Source: an uncultured delta proteobacterium (lineage in GTDB: Bacteria; Myxococcota_A; UBA9160; JAFDET01). Taken from it: a stretch of 64,000 nt of DNA. Under the pieces are notes generated by a model. That model worked only from the letters and a program-made list of their open reading frames with translations, was not told the origin of the DNA and searched no databases. Where the stretch lies: the NCBI GenBank assembly GCA_947259215.1, contig CAMYLJ010000021.1, positions 1 to 64,000 on the forward strand, read 5' to 3'. Numbering within the stretch: position 1 is the first letter of the stretch; every line of letters starts with the position of its first letter. Shown one piece after another: positions 41,030-48,626 of the stretch. A program made the position numbers and the translations under genes.

Positions 41030-43186
41030 ATGAGAACTGCGGAACTCGCGACGCCCATGGGCGTCGTGCTGGCGATGCTCTTGAGCATGCTCGGGTGCGA
41101 GAGCGATCGACCGGAGCCGGCAGAACGCCCGGCGGTAGAACCGGCCCCTGCAGCCGTCGACGCGGCCCGGCTGACGGCAGCGGACGGCGAGCCGGGAAGC
41201 TGGATGTCCTACGGACGGACCTACAGCGAGCAGCGCTACAGCCCCCTCGAACAGATCAACACCGAAACCGTGGGCGAGCTGGGGCTGGCCTGGTCCTTCG
41301 ATCTCGAGACGGAACGCGGCATCGAGGCCACCTCGCTCGTGGTCGACGGCGTGATGTACACCACGTCCGCCTGGAGCATCGTGCACGCCCTCGATGCGCG
41401 AACCGGAGAGCCGCTCTGGCGCTACGACCCGGGTGTGGCCAAGGACAAGGCCCGGCATGCCTGCTGTGACGCGGTCAACCGCGGGGTCGCCGTCTGGCAG
41501 GGGCAGGTCTTCGTGGGCGCGCTCGATGGCCGGCTGCTGGCGCTCGATGCGGCGACCGGCAAGCTCAACTGGGAAGTGGCCACCGTCGACCCGGCGCTGC
41601 CCTACACGATTACCGGCGCGCCCCGCGTCATCCGCGGCAAGGTCCTGATCGGGAACGGCGGCGCCGAGTTCGGTGTGCGCGGGTTCCTCGGGGCGTACGA
41701 CGCCAACACGGGCGAACGGGTCTGGCGCTTCTACACCGTGCCCGGCAATCCGGAGCTCGGCTTCGAGAACGCAGCGATGGCCATGGCCGCGAAGACCTGG
41801 AACGGCAAGTGGTGGGAGCTCGGCGGCGGGGGCGGCACGGTGTGGGACGCCATGGCCTACGACCCGGAGCTCGACCTGCTCTACATCGGCGTCGGCAACG
41901 GCACGCCCTGGAACCAGGAGATCCGCTCGCCCGGCGGTGGCGACAACCTGTTCCTGTCTTCGATCGTCGCCCTGCGACCGGATACGGGCGAGTACGTGTG
42001 GCACTACCAGACCACCCCGGGAGAAAGCTGGGACTACACCGCCACGCAGCACATCATCCTGGCGGACCTCGAGCTCGACGGAAAGCCGCGCCAGGTGTTG
42101 ATGCAGGCCCCGAAGAACGGGTTCTTCTACGTCCTCGACCGCCGCGACGGCACGCTGCTGAGCGCCGACAACTACATCAACATCACCTGGGCGACCCATG
42201 TCGACGTGAAGACCGGTCGGCCCGTCGAGGTTCCGGGCGCGCGCTACAAGGACTCTCCCTTCCTCATGTTCCCCTCGTACCTGGGTGGACACAACTGGCA
42301 CCCCATGTCCTACAACCCGGACACGGGGCTCGTCTACATTCCGGCGCTCGACATTCCCGCCAACTACGCCCAGCCCGAGAAGTTCCGCTACCGGCCCGGC
42401 ATCACGAACCTCGGCACGGACGGCATCCTGGCCGGCTTGCCGGATTCACAGGCGGAGCGCGACGCCATGCGCCCACTGGTCGCGGGGAGGCTGCTGGCGT
42501 GGAATCCGAAGACGCAGAAGGAGGCCTGGCGGGTCGAACACAAGGGCTCCTGGAATGGCGGCACCCTGACGACCGCGGGCAACCTGGTCTTCCAGGGCAC
42601 GGCCGATGGCCGGTTCGTCGCCTACAGCGCCGACGAGGGCAAGCGCCTTTGGGACTTCCCGGCCCAGACGGGAATCGTGGCCCCGGCCATGACCTACGAG
42701 ATCGACGGCGAGCAGTACGTGTCCCTGAACGTCGGCTGGGGGGGCGCCTTCGCCCTCGTCTTCGGAGAGTTCGTCCAGGCGGAGAGCATCCCCAACGTGA
42801 GCCGGGTCCTGACGTTCAAGCTCGGGGCCACCGGGCAGCTGCCCGCGGTGGACTGGCAGCCGACGGTGAGCTTCGACCCGCCGCCGCAGACCGCCGACGA
42901 CGAGACGATTCGAGAGGGATTCGCCGAGTACCAGGATGTCTGCATGGGTTGCCACGGCCTGAACGCGGTGTCCGGACTCCTGATCCCGGACCTGCGTGGC
43001 TCCGCCCTGCTGCACGACCAGACTGGCTGGGACGCCGTCGTCCGGAACGGCGCGCTGCGCGAGAACGGCATGGCTGCCTTCGGCGACCAGGTGAGCCCGG
43101 AACAGAGCAGGGCCATTCGTGCGTACGTGATCCAGCAGGCCTGGCGCGGGCTGGAAGTGCAGAAGACTGGACTCACGCGCAGGTAG
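41030..43186 (+). CDS. PQQ-dependent alcohol-type dehydrogenase with C-terminal cytochrome c
   Basis: A 718-residue quinohemoprotein. The N-terminus has a hydrophobic stretch and Cys23 in SMLGCESD, a possible lipid anchor. The beta-propeller (residues ~60-600) has tryptophan-docking motifs and the vicinal disulfide pair Cys145-Cys146 (ARHACCDAVNRG) that sits over PQQ. The active Asp lies in ESWDYTATQH; the residue two after it is Thr, not the Asp of lanthanide enzymes, so calcium is expected. A fused cytochrome c domain carries CMGCH (638-642) and a candidate axial Met in ENGMAAFG. This architecture oxidises alcohols or related substrates in the periplasm. PQQ synthesis genes are absent here. 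A TetR gene lies downstream on the other strand. ATG 41030 is favoured by AGGAGA upstream. Confidence 0.9.
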   Translation: MRTAELATPMGVVLAMLLSMLGCESDRPEPAERPAVEPAPAAVDAARLTAADGEPGSWMSYGRTYSEQRYSPLEQINTETVGELGLAWSFDLETERGIEATSLVVDGVMYTTSAWSIVHALDARTGEPLWRYDPGVAKDKARHACCDAVNRGVAVWQGQVFVGALDGRLLALDAATGKLNWEVATVDPALPYTITGAPRVIRGKVLIGNGGAEFGVRGFLGAYDANTGERVWRFYTVPGNPELGFENAAMAMAAKTWNGKWWELGGGGGTVWDAMAYDPELDLLYIGVGNGTPWNQEIRSPGGGDNLFLSSIVALRPDTGEYVWHYQTTPGESWDYTATQHIILADLELDGKPRQVLMQAPKNGFFYVLDRRDGTLLSADNYINITWATHVDVKTGRPVEVPGARYKDSPFLMFPSYLGGHNWHPMSYNPDTGLVYIPALDIPANYAQPEKFRYRPGITNLGTDGILAGLPDSQAERDAMRPLVAGRLLAWNPKTQKEAWRVEHKGSWNGGTLTTAGNLVFQGTADGRFVAYSADEGKRLWDFPAQTGIVAPAMTYEIDGEQYVSLNVGWGGAFALVFGEFVQAESIPNVSRVLTFKLGATGQLPAVDWQPTVSFDPPPQTADDETIREGFAEYQDVCMGCHGLNAVSGLLIPDLRGSALLHDQTGWDAVVRNGALRENGMAAFGDQVSPEQSRAIRAYVIQQAWRGLEVQKTGLTRR

Positions 43187-43201
43187 CGGGTCCCCTGCCG
43201 G

Positions 43202-43318
43202 TCACCCCAGCCCGGCCCGACGCCGGAGTCGCAGCAGGCAGACGAGGCCGAGCGTCAGCAGCGCGAGCCGCGAGGGCTCGGGAAGCACGAAGCTCTCGCT
43301 GCCCCCGCTCCCGTGGGT
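43202..43318 (-). pseudogene. Orphan PEP-CTERM tail in frame after TetR
   Basis: On the minus strand, in the same frame and immediately after the TetR stop (43319-43321), 38 codons read THGSGGSESF, then VLPEPSRLALLTLGLVCLLR and LRRRAGLG-stop. This is a Gly/Ser linker, PEP box, hydrophobic helix and Arg cluster. No start with a ribosome site serves it. It is either the 3' stump of a lost exported protein or a tail that could only be translated by readthrough of the TetR TGA. Confidence 0.55.
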
Positions 43319-43936
43319 TCACTCGACGAGGTAACGGGTGATCAGGTCGCTGATCTCGCGCGCCGCGGTGCCGTCCCGGACCGCCGCCGGCTGGAGCCGG
43401 GCGGCTTCGAGCGTGAGCGACTCGGTCGCCTGGATGGCGACGAAGACGGCGAACTCCAGGTTGCGCGGCCGGATCTGCTTGCGGTGGCGCCGAACGAACG
43501 CCATGCCTAGATCCAGCAGCCGACGGTTGATGACCCGCGACTGGTCGGCCAGGACTTCCGCCGGCACCCGATCCCGGAGGGCGGCCTCGAGCCGGGGATC
43601 GACGGTGTGAGCCCGGACCAGGAGTTCCACGGTCCGCGCCACGCCCTCCCGCGCCGGAAGCTCGAGCGCCTCCTCCATGGCCTGGCCCACGAACCGGAAC
43701 ATCTGGTCGTTCAGCCGACGCCGGAGCTCGGTGAAGATCGCGTCCTTGTTCGGGAAGAACTCGTAGAGGGAGCCGATGCTGACACCGGCCACCTCGGCGA
43801 TCCGATTGGTGCTGGCGCGGTCGTAGCCCTGCTTGACCAGAACCCGAGCCCCCGCCTCCAGGATGGCGTCGAAGGTGGCCCGCGAGCGCTCCTGTTGCGG
43901 GCGTTTTCGCGGGGTTCTGCGCCGGCTGGGGGCCAC
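43319..43936 (-). CDS. TetR-family transcriptional regulator
   Basis: A 205-residue regulator. The N-terminal helix-turn-helix is clear: RATFDAILEAGARVLVKQGY, then ASTNRIAEVAGVSIGSLYEF and FPNKDAIFTEL. The C-terminal ligand-binding half is all helical and unassigned. It faces the PQQ dehydrogenase and is divergent from a membrane-protein gene at 44024; the gap (43937-44023) probably holds its operator, but no clean palindrome was found. Confidence 0.92.
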   Translation of the reverse strand: MAPSRRRTPRKRPQQERSRATFDAILEAGARVLVKQGYDRASTNRIAEVAGVSIGSLYEFFPNKDAIFTELRRRLNDQMFRFVGQAMEEALELPAREGVARTVELLVRAHTVDPRLEAALRDRVPAEVLADQSRVINRRLLDLGMAFVRRHRKQIRPRNLEFAVFVAIQATESLTLEAARLQPAAVRDGTAAREISDLITRYLVE

Positions 43937-44023
43937 GGGGAGGTCCTCCAGAACCCGAGTGGAAAATCAGAGCAATTGCTCGGATTCTAGACCGTGACGC
44001 CCCGGCGTCGAAAGGGGGACACG

Positions 44024-44908
44024 ATGCAGCGAGATTCCGATCCCACGCAGCGGCTTACGTTCGGGGTGGGCCTGGCGCTGCTGGCCATCTCGGGCCTCCA
44101 TGTCGTCCTCTGGCTCGTGACCGGCGAGAGCCTGGCAGGCCCGCTCTCGATCCGGCGGCCGATCCTGTTCTTCTTCTCCGCGGGGCTGCTGGCCCTGACG
44201 TTCGGGCTGACCCTTCCGCAGCTCCGCGTCGGCGAGCGACCGGTCTCCGAGGCGAGGATCCGAGCGCTCGAGCTGGGCTTCCTGGCCCTGCTGCCCGGGC
44301 TCTCCATGATCGGACTCCAGTACTGGCTGGGCTCGGAATCGCACTTTCACGGCACCACGCCGCTCGATCTGCTGTCGAATGCGCTCACGATCGCTGCGGC
44401 CATCGCGTACACCGCCGTCGCTGTCGAGCTCACGCGCCTCCTGTGGCGCCGTGGCGGGCGCGACGACGCCCTGGGCTGGGGTCTGCGCCTCGGCTGGGCC
44501 CTCCACCTCGTCGCGACCGTCGGCGTGGGCTGGGCGCTGGGCGCCAACGAGGGCGCGCCGGGCCCCCGCCAGCAGGCGCTCTTCCGCATGCACGCCCTGG
44601 GCGCCCACTCGGTGCAGCTGCTGCCGCTGCTGGCCTGGCTGCTCTCGGCCTCCGAGCTCGAACGTCGGGCGGTGTTGAAGCGTCTGGCGCTGGCGCTCGC
44701 GGGAGGAACGCTCTGGATCGTCGGGTGGGGATGGCTCGCGTGGCGGCAGCTCGCGGTCCAGGACGCGCCGAACGGCGTCGCCGTGATGCTGGGTGCCGCG
44801 GTCGCGATCGGCGCACTGCTCGCGGGCGACGCGCTGCGCCGACCCGGCTGGCGACCGCGGCTCGTGCGCGCCTGCCGCATCCCCGGGCCCGCGCACCGCC
44901 CGTGGTAG
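44024..44908 (+). CDS. Multi-helix membrane protein, unknown
   Basis: A 294-residue protein with about seven to eight membrane helices (LTFGVGLALLAISGLHVVLW; ILFFFSAGLLALTFGLTLPQ; ALTIAAAIAYTAVAVELTRL; GGTLWIVGWGWLAW). A conserved-looking loop reads RQQALFRMHALGAHSVQLLP. I recognise no family. ATG 44024 follows GAAAGGGGG; an earlier in-frame ATG (43994) lacks a ribosome site. It is divergent from TetR and is a reasonable target for it. The next gene, also a membrane protein, starts 35 bases later. Confidence 0.7.
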   Translation: MQRDSDPTQRLTFGVGLALLAISGLHVVLWLVTGESLAGPLSIRRPILFFFSAGLLALTFGLTLPQLRVGERPVSEARIRALELGFLALLPGLSMIGLQYWLGSESHFHGTTPLDLLSNALTIAAAIAYTAVAVELTRLLWRRGGRDDALGWGLRLGWALHLVATVGVGWALGANEGAPGPRQQALFRMHALGAHSVQLLPLLAWLLSASELERRAVLKRLALALAGGTLWIVGWGWLAWRQLAVQDAPNGVAVMLGAAVAIGALLAGDALRRPGWRPRLVRACRIPGPAHRPW

Positions 44909-44943
44909 AGTGACGGGACCGTTTCCTCTGCGCAGAGGGCGCC

Positions 44944-45624
44944 ATGCAGTTCGTCGGCATCGCCGTCTGGATCGTGTTGGGCGTCGTGCTCTTCGTGCTG
45001 GCCCCGAAGGTCCGGGCCTCCGTGGTGGGCTGGGTGGTGCTGCTGATGGGGCTCGCGGTCTTCGGCGTGCGCCTCCACCACGAAGGCCCCTATCCCTTTC
45101 CCGGCCCGATGGACCTCGCTGCCGGGTGCACGGCGATCCTCGTGGGCGCGCTCCTGATCCGGCCGCCCTGGCGCCGCCCAGCCGAGGAAGGCGTCCCGTG
45201 GGCGACCCGCGCACTGCTCGGCCTGGCGCCGATCGTCTTCGTGGTGGCGCTCGTCGCGATGGGACACGAGGCCGAGGAGGTGGTGGTGCTCCGCACCACC
45301 GATGCCGACGGCGACGTCCGCGAGACGCGGCTCTGGGTCGTGGACCACGACGGCGCACCCTGGGTCGTCACGAGTCTCGGCGGCCCGCACGATGCCGATC
45401 TGACCGCAACGCCGAGGGTGGAGATCGTGCGCGGGGGCGAGACGCAGTGCTGGCTGGCCGAGCGTCACGTCGACCGCGCGACCCTGGTGGCCCTGCTCCA
45501 GCTCCGTTCCGAGAAGTACCGCGCCCAGCGCATCGCCATCGCCAGTGGGCTCTGGCAGCACTTCGAGGAGCGGGATGATCTGACCCGGATCGCCGTCGGG
45601 ATCCGCTTCACCCCCTGTCCCTGA
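44944..45624 (+). CDS. Membrane protein with a PNPOx/nitroreductase-like C-terminal domain
   Basis: A 226-residue protein. Three or four helices fill the first ~105 residues (GIAVWIVLGVVLFVLAPKVR, GWVVLLMGLAVFGVRL, ALLGLAPIVFVVALVAM). The rest contains LWVVDHDGAPWVVTSLGGPH and RVEIVRGGETQCWLAERHVD, resembling the split-barrel core of PNPOx-like or deazaflavin-dependent (DDN/DUF385) proteins. That match is by pattern only. It follows the previous membrane-protein gene by 35 bases and is likely co-transcribed. Confidence 0.65.
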   Translation: MQFVGIAVWIVLGVVLFVLAPKVRASVVGWVVLLMGLAVFGVRLHHEGPYPFPGPMDLAAGCTAILVGALLIRPPWRRPAEEGVPWATRALLGLAPIVFVVALVAMGHEAEEVVVLRTTDADGDVRETRLWVVDHDGAPWVVTSLGGPHDADLTATPRVEIVRGGETQCWLAERHVDRATLVALLQLRSEKYRAQRIAIASGLWQHFEERDDLTRIAVGIRFTPCP

Positions 45625-45679
45625 CGCCGGCATTCGCCCAGGCCAGCCGACCGCAGGCCGTCGCGGTACCCTCCCTCCC

Positions 45680-45892
45680 ATGCCTGACGACACGACCCTG
45701 CTCGAGGGGCTCACTCCGGAAGAACAGCGTGAGCTCGAGCTCCAACGCTACGTCAAGGTCGGCAAGGATCTGATCTGGATCGAGGTCGACGGCTGCGTGC
45801 GGCGCGAGCCGGCCGAGACGTTGTACTACATCCAGACCGCGCGCGGCATCTTCCGCGTGAGCCGCATCAACGGCCGGGTCATCGAGGTCTGA
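45680..45892 (+). CDS. Small conserved-looking acidic protein
   Basis: A 70-residue soluble protein: TTLLEGLTPEEQRELELQRY, then KVGKDLIWIEVDGCVRREPA and ETLYYIQTARGIFRVSRING. A helical N-terminus and a four-strand C-terminal half are predicted, with one Cys. No family recognised. It converges with the cytochrome gene, one base between stops. Confidence 0.6.
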   Translation: MPDDTTLLEGLTPEEQRELELQRYVKVGKDLIWIEVDGCVRREPAETLYYIQTARGIFRVSRINGRVIEV

Positions 45893-45893
45893 C

Positions 45894-46319
45894 TCAGTCC
45901 TTCGACTGGATCGCGATCAGGTAGTCCATCACCAGATAGATGATCGCGCGCCGCGTGGACTCCTTCGCGGGGCTGGCCGGGACCTCGTCCAGGAGCCGGC
46001 GGCCCCAGACGGGCATGTCCGAGCGTCCGTGGGCGGTCACCATGTGCCGCCCATCGACGAACTCCTCGAGCCGCTGCCGGGGAAGCGGCGTGCCGTACTT
46101 GGCGCCGAGCAGGCTGAGATCCGGCGGCCGCGAGCGCAACGCCGGCGCCACGGGACCGAGCCCGTCCGCGAGGACGCCGTGGCACGACGCGCAGTACTGC
46201 CGGTAGTACGGGTAGCCCGGATGGTCTTCCAGCATTGCCCGCCCGCCCACCGGCTCGGCCCGAGCGATGCCTCCCGCCCCGAACGCGACGGCCAGGAGGC
46301 TGACGGCGAATCGCAGCAT
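45894..46319 (-). CDS. Exported c-type cytochrome
   Basis: A 141-residue protein with a signal peptide (MLRFAVSLLAVAFGAGGIAR), one heme site YCASCHGVLADGLGP and a candidate axial Met in HGRSDMPVWGRRL. This is a small class I cytochrome of the type that takes electrons from PQQ dehydrogenases, and two of those lie within 5 kb. ATG 46319 has GAGGA upstream. It follows the hypothetical exported protein by 13 bases. Confidence 0.9.
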   Translation of the reverse strand: MLRFAVSLLAVAFGAGGIARAEPVGGRAMLEDHPGYPYYRQYCASCHGVLADGLGPVAPALRSRPPDLSLLGAKYGTPLPRQRLEEFVDGRHMVTAHGRSDMPVWGRRLLDEVPASPAKESTRRAIIYLVMDYLIAIQSKD

Positions 46320-46332
46320 GTCGTTCCTCGGA

Positions 46333-46839
46333 CTACGGCGCCTGGAGCTGCAGCGAGTCGAAGAAGCGCTCCGCCTGGGCGCGCCCCGGCGAGGTCCAGG
46401 CGGCGTCGAAGACGTAGAGGCGGCGCCCGACCAGGAAGGTGCGCACCCGACCCTCGGCGGAGGAGGCGTTCTCGCGGTAGGCCAGCTCGCGCCCTGCGTG
46501 GTCGCCGAGCGAGACGGCTTCGAAGGACCCCGCCTGCAGCTCGTCGCGCTCCGCATAGCTCCGGCGCACTCGATCGAGGATGCCGTCGCGCGACTGGAAC
46601 CAGAGCGCCGCCCGCGGCAGGTCGGTCCAGGTGATCCAGAAGCTCGCCGCCTCGCCCTCGAGCCGGTACTGGTGCTCCACCACCTTGCCCACAGGCGTGC
46701 TGCTGCGGCTCGTCTCGTAGACGGGCGCGCCCGGCAACGCGGCCTCGAAGCCCGCGCCCTCCGGCGACAATCCCTGCCACGCCCCGGCCGTGGTGGCCAG
46801 GAGCGCGAGGGCGAACGCCCCCGCTGCGATGCGCTTCAC
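46333..46839 (-). CDS. Exported protein of unknown function
   Basis: A 168-residue protein with a signal peptide (MKRIAAGAFALALLATTAGA). The mature part has the pattern FEAALPGAPVYETSRSSTPV, EHQYRLEGEAASFWITWTDL and VGRRLYVFDAAWTSPGRAQA ending in ERFFDSLQL, which recalls small beta-rich domains sometimes annotated as stress or PsbP-like exported proteins. I do not assign one. It lies between the thiolase and a cytochrome, all on the minus strand. Confidence 0.75.
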   Translation of the reverse strand: MKRIAAGAFALALLATTAGAWQGLSPEGAGFEAALPGAPVYETSRSSTPVGKVVEHQYRLEGEAASFWITWTDLPRAALWFQSRDGILDRVRRSYAERDELQAGSFEAVSLGDHAGRELAYRENASSAEGRVRTFLVGRRLYVFDAAWTSPGRAQAERFFDSLQLQAP

Positions 46840-46872
46840 GGCATCCCCCTTCCGTTCTGCGCGATCGGCCGC

Positions 46873-48018
46873 CTAGCCGACCTTCTCCAGCACGTGGATG
46901 GCGCAGGCGCTGCCCAGACCGATCACGTGGGTCAGCCCGAGGCGCGCGCCCTCCACCTGGCGCTTGCCGGCCTCGCCCCGCAGGTGGGTCGAGACCTCGA
47001 AGATGTTGGCGATCCCGGTGGCTCCGAGCGGGTGGCCCTTCGAGAGCAGGCCGCCCGACACGTTGACCGGCACCCGGCCGCCGAGCGCCGTCTGGCCCTC
47101 GTCGATCAGCTTGCCGGCCTCGCCGTCGGCGCACAGGCCGAGGTTCTCGTAGTGCAGGATCTCCGCGGTGGCGAAGCAGTCGTGCAGCTCCACCAGGTCG
47201 ATGTCGTCGGGGCCGACGCCGGCCATCTCGTAGGCCGCCTGGGCGGCGAGCCGCGTGCAGGTGTTCACGTCCGGCATCACCAGGTCGCGCTCCTGCCAGG
47301 GATCGCTGGTCAGGACGGACGCCTTCACGCGCACCGCCCGCCCCATCAGGCCGAGCTCCTTCACCTTGGCCTCGGACGCCAGCACCGCTGCCGCCGAGCC
47401 GTCCACGTTCACCGAGCACATGAGCTTGGTGTTGGGGTAGGCGATCATCTCGGCGTTCATCACCTCGTCGAGAGGCGTCTCCTTCTGGTACATGGCCTTC
47501 GGGTTCAGGGTGCTGTGGTGGTGGTTCTTCACCGACACCTTGGCGAACTGCTCGAAGGTCGTGCCGTACTTGCGCGCGTGCTCCATCCCGGCCTCGGCGA
47601 AAACCGCCGGCATCAGGCCCGAGCCGAGGAGCCCCTCCTTGGGGATGCCCTTGCCGCCGCCGCCCCCACCGAGGAGACCCCGACCCATCTGCTCGACGCC
47701 GACGGCGAGCACCACGTCGTAGACGCCCGCCTTGATCGCCAGCCACGCGTCCCGGAAGGCCGTGGCGCCGGTCGCGCAGGCGTTGGAGCAGTTCACGACG
47801 GGGATGCCGGTCTGGCCGATCTCCTGGAGCATGCGCTGCCCCACCATGGCGTTGGCCTGGTAGAGGTTGCCGCACCAGAGGCCCTGCATGTCCTGGATCG
47901 TGAGACCCGCGTCGTCGAGCGCGCCGAGCGCCGACTCGGCGGCGATCTCGGGCACGCTGCGCTCGGGGAAGCGCCCGAACTTGATCATGTCGATCCCGAC
48001 CACGTAGACGTCGCTCAT
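46873..48018 (-). CDS. Thiolase-family (SCP2-type) acyl-CoA enzyme
   Basis: A 381-residue thiolase-like enzyme. The nucleophile is Cys81 in NCSNACATGATAF; the second half shows the His motif GHPLGATGIANIFE and LGSACAIHVLEKVG. This subgroup (lipid-transfer/SCP2 thiolase-like) typically works with a DUF35 OB-fold protein, which lies just upstream on the same strand, to make or break a C-C bond at acyl-CoA side chains, as in the Ltp2-ChsH2 steroid aldolase or in true thiolysis. Which reaction applies cannot be told. Two strong hairpins lie between the two genes. The tail in PQQ/cytochrome surroundings gives no pathway. Confidence 0.9.
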   Translation of the reverse strand: MSDVYVVGIDMIKFGRFPERSVPEIAAESALGALDDAGLTIQDMQGLWCGNLYQANAMVGQRMLQEIGQTGIPVVNCSNACATGATAFRDAWLAIKAGVYDVVLAVGVEQMGRGLLGGGGGGKGIPKEGLLGSGLMPAVFAEAGMEHARKYGTTFEQFAKVSVKNHHHSTLNPKAMYQKETPLDEVMNAEMIAYPNTKLMCSVNVDGSAAAVLASEAKVKELGLMGRAVRVKASVLTSDPWQERDLVMPDVNTCTRLAAQAAYEMAGVGPDDIDLVELHDCFATAEILHYENLGLCADGEAGKLIDEGQTALGGRVPVNVSGGLLSKGHPLGATGIANIFEVSTHLRGEAGKRQVEGARLGLTHVIGLGSACAIHVLEKVG

Positions 48019-48038
48019 GCTGCGCTCCTGCTAGTTGA

Positions 48039-48057
48039 CGGAGCCCCAAGGGCTCCG
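48039..48057 (-). terminator. Intercistronic hairpin A
   Basis: CGGAGCCC (48039-48046) and GGGCTCCG (48050-48057) pair perfectly around a 3-base loop. It lies 21 bases upstream of the thiolase start. It may be a terminator/attenuator or RNA-processing site between the DUF35 and thiolase genes. Confidence 0.5.
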
Positions 48058-48070
48058 TTTACGTCGCAAG

Positions 48071-48097
48071 CCGACCCAAGACCTTGTCTTGGGTCGG
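48071..48097 (-). terminator. Intercistronic hairpin B
   Basis: CCGACCCAAGAC (48071-48082) and GTCTTGGGTCGG (48086-48097) form a perfect 12-bp stem with a 3-base loop, four bases after the DUF35 stop. There is no clear T-run on the minus strand. Together with hairpin A it could set different amounts of the two proteins. Confidence 0.6.
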
Positions 48098-48101
48098 CCA
48101 G

Positions 48102-48536
48102 CTAGCCGGCCGCCGGCTGGAAGAAATAGCTGATGTAGGAGTTGCCCTCTTTGTCCTTGCGGCCGAGGGCATCCTTGTAGACCACCTCCACCGGCATCCC
48201 CATCGTCAGCTTCTCGGGGTCCGGATCGATCCCGATCAGGTTGCCCTTCACGGTGCCCCCGCCCTCCAGGTCGACGATGGCGGAGATGTAGGGGGTCTCG
48301 ATCCCGGGAAACGAGCGGTGGACGATGGAGTAGACGTAGAGCGTGCCGCGGTTCTCGAGCCGCTTCGGCGCGAGCGAGTCGCGGGCGCCGCACTTCGAGC
48401 AGTGGCGCCGCGCGCCCAGGAAGATGGCGCTACAGCTCGAGCAGACGTGGCCCTCGAGGTAGGGATCGCCGCCCTCGGGCAGCTTCAGGAAGTCGACCAC
48501 CGGGAGCGGCCCGCTGGCCTGGGTATCATCCGCCAT
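48102..48536 (-). CDS. DUF35-type zinc-ribbon/OB-fold acyl-CoA-binding protein
   Basis: A 144-residue protein: N-terminal zinc ribbon with Cys32, 35, 46 and 49 (VCSSCSAIFLGARRHCSKCG), then an OB fold (YVYSIVHRSFPGIETPYISA; GNLIGIDPDPEKLTMGMPVE). DUF35 proteins bind acyl-CoA and form complexes with thiolase-like enzymes, here the gene downstream. ATG 48536 has GAAGGA before it; the PQQ dehydrogenase at 48627 is divergent. Confidence 0.92.
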   Translation of the reverse strand: MADDTQASGPLPVVDFLKLPEGGDPYLEGHVCSSCSAIFLGARRHCSKCGARDSLAPKRLENRGTLYVYSIVHRSFPGIETPYISAIVDLEGGGTVKGNLIGIDPDPEKLTMGMPVEVVYKDALGRKDKEGNSYISYFFQPAAG

Positions 48537-48626
48537 GTCAGGGGCTTCCTTCGCGGTTGATTCTGGAGTCAAGGCGCGGAGAATGCCGGGGCGGCGCGAG
48601 GCTGTCAACGGAGGTACCCAGACGCC

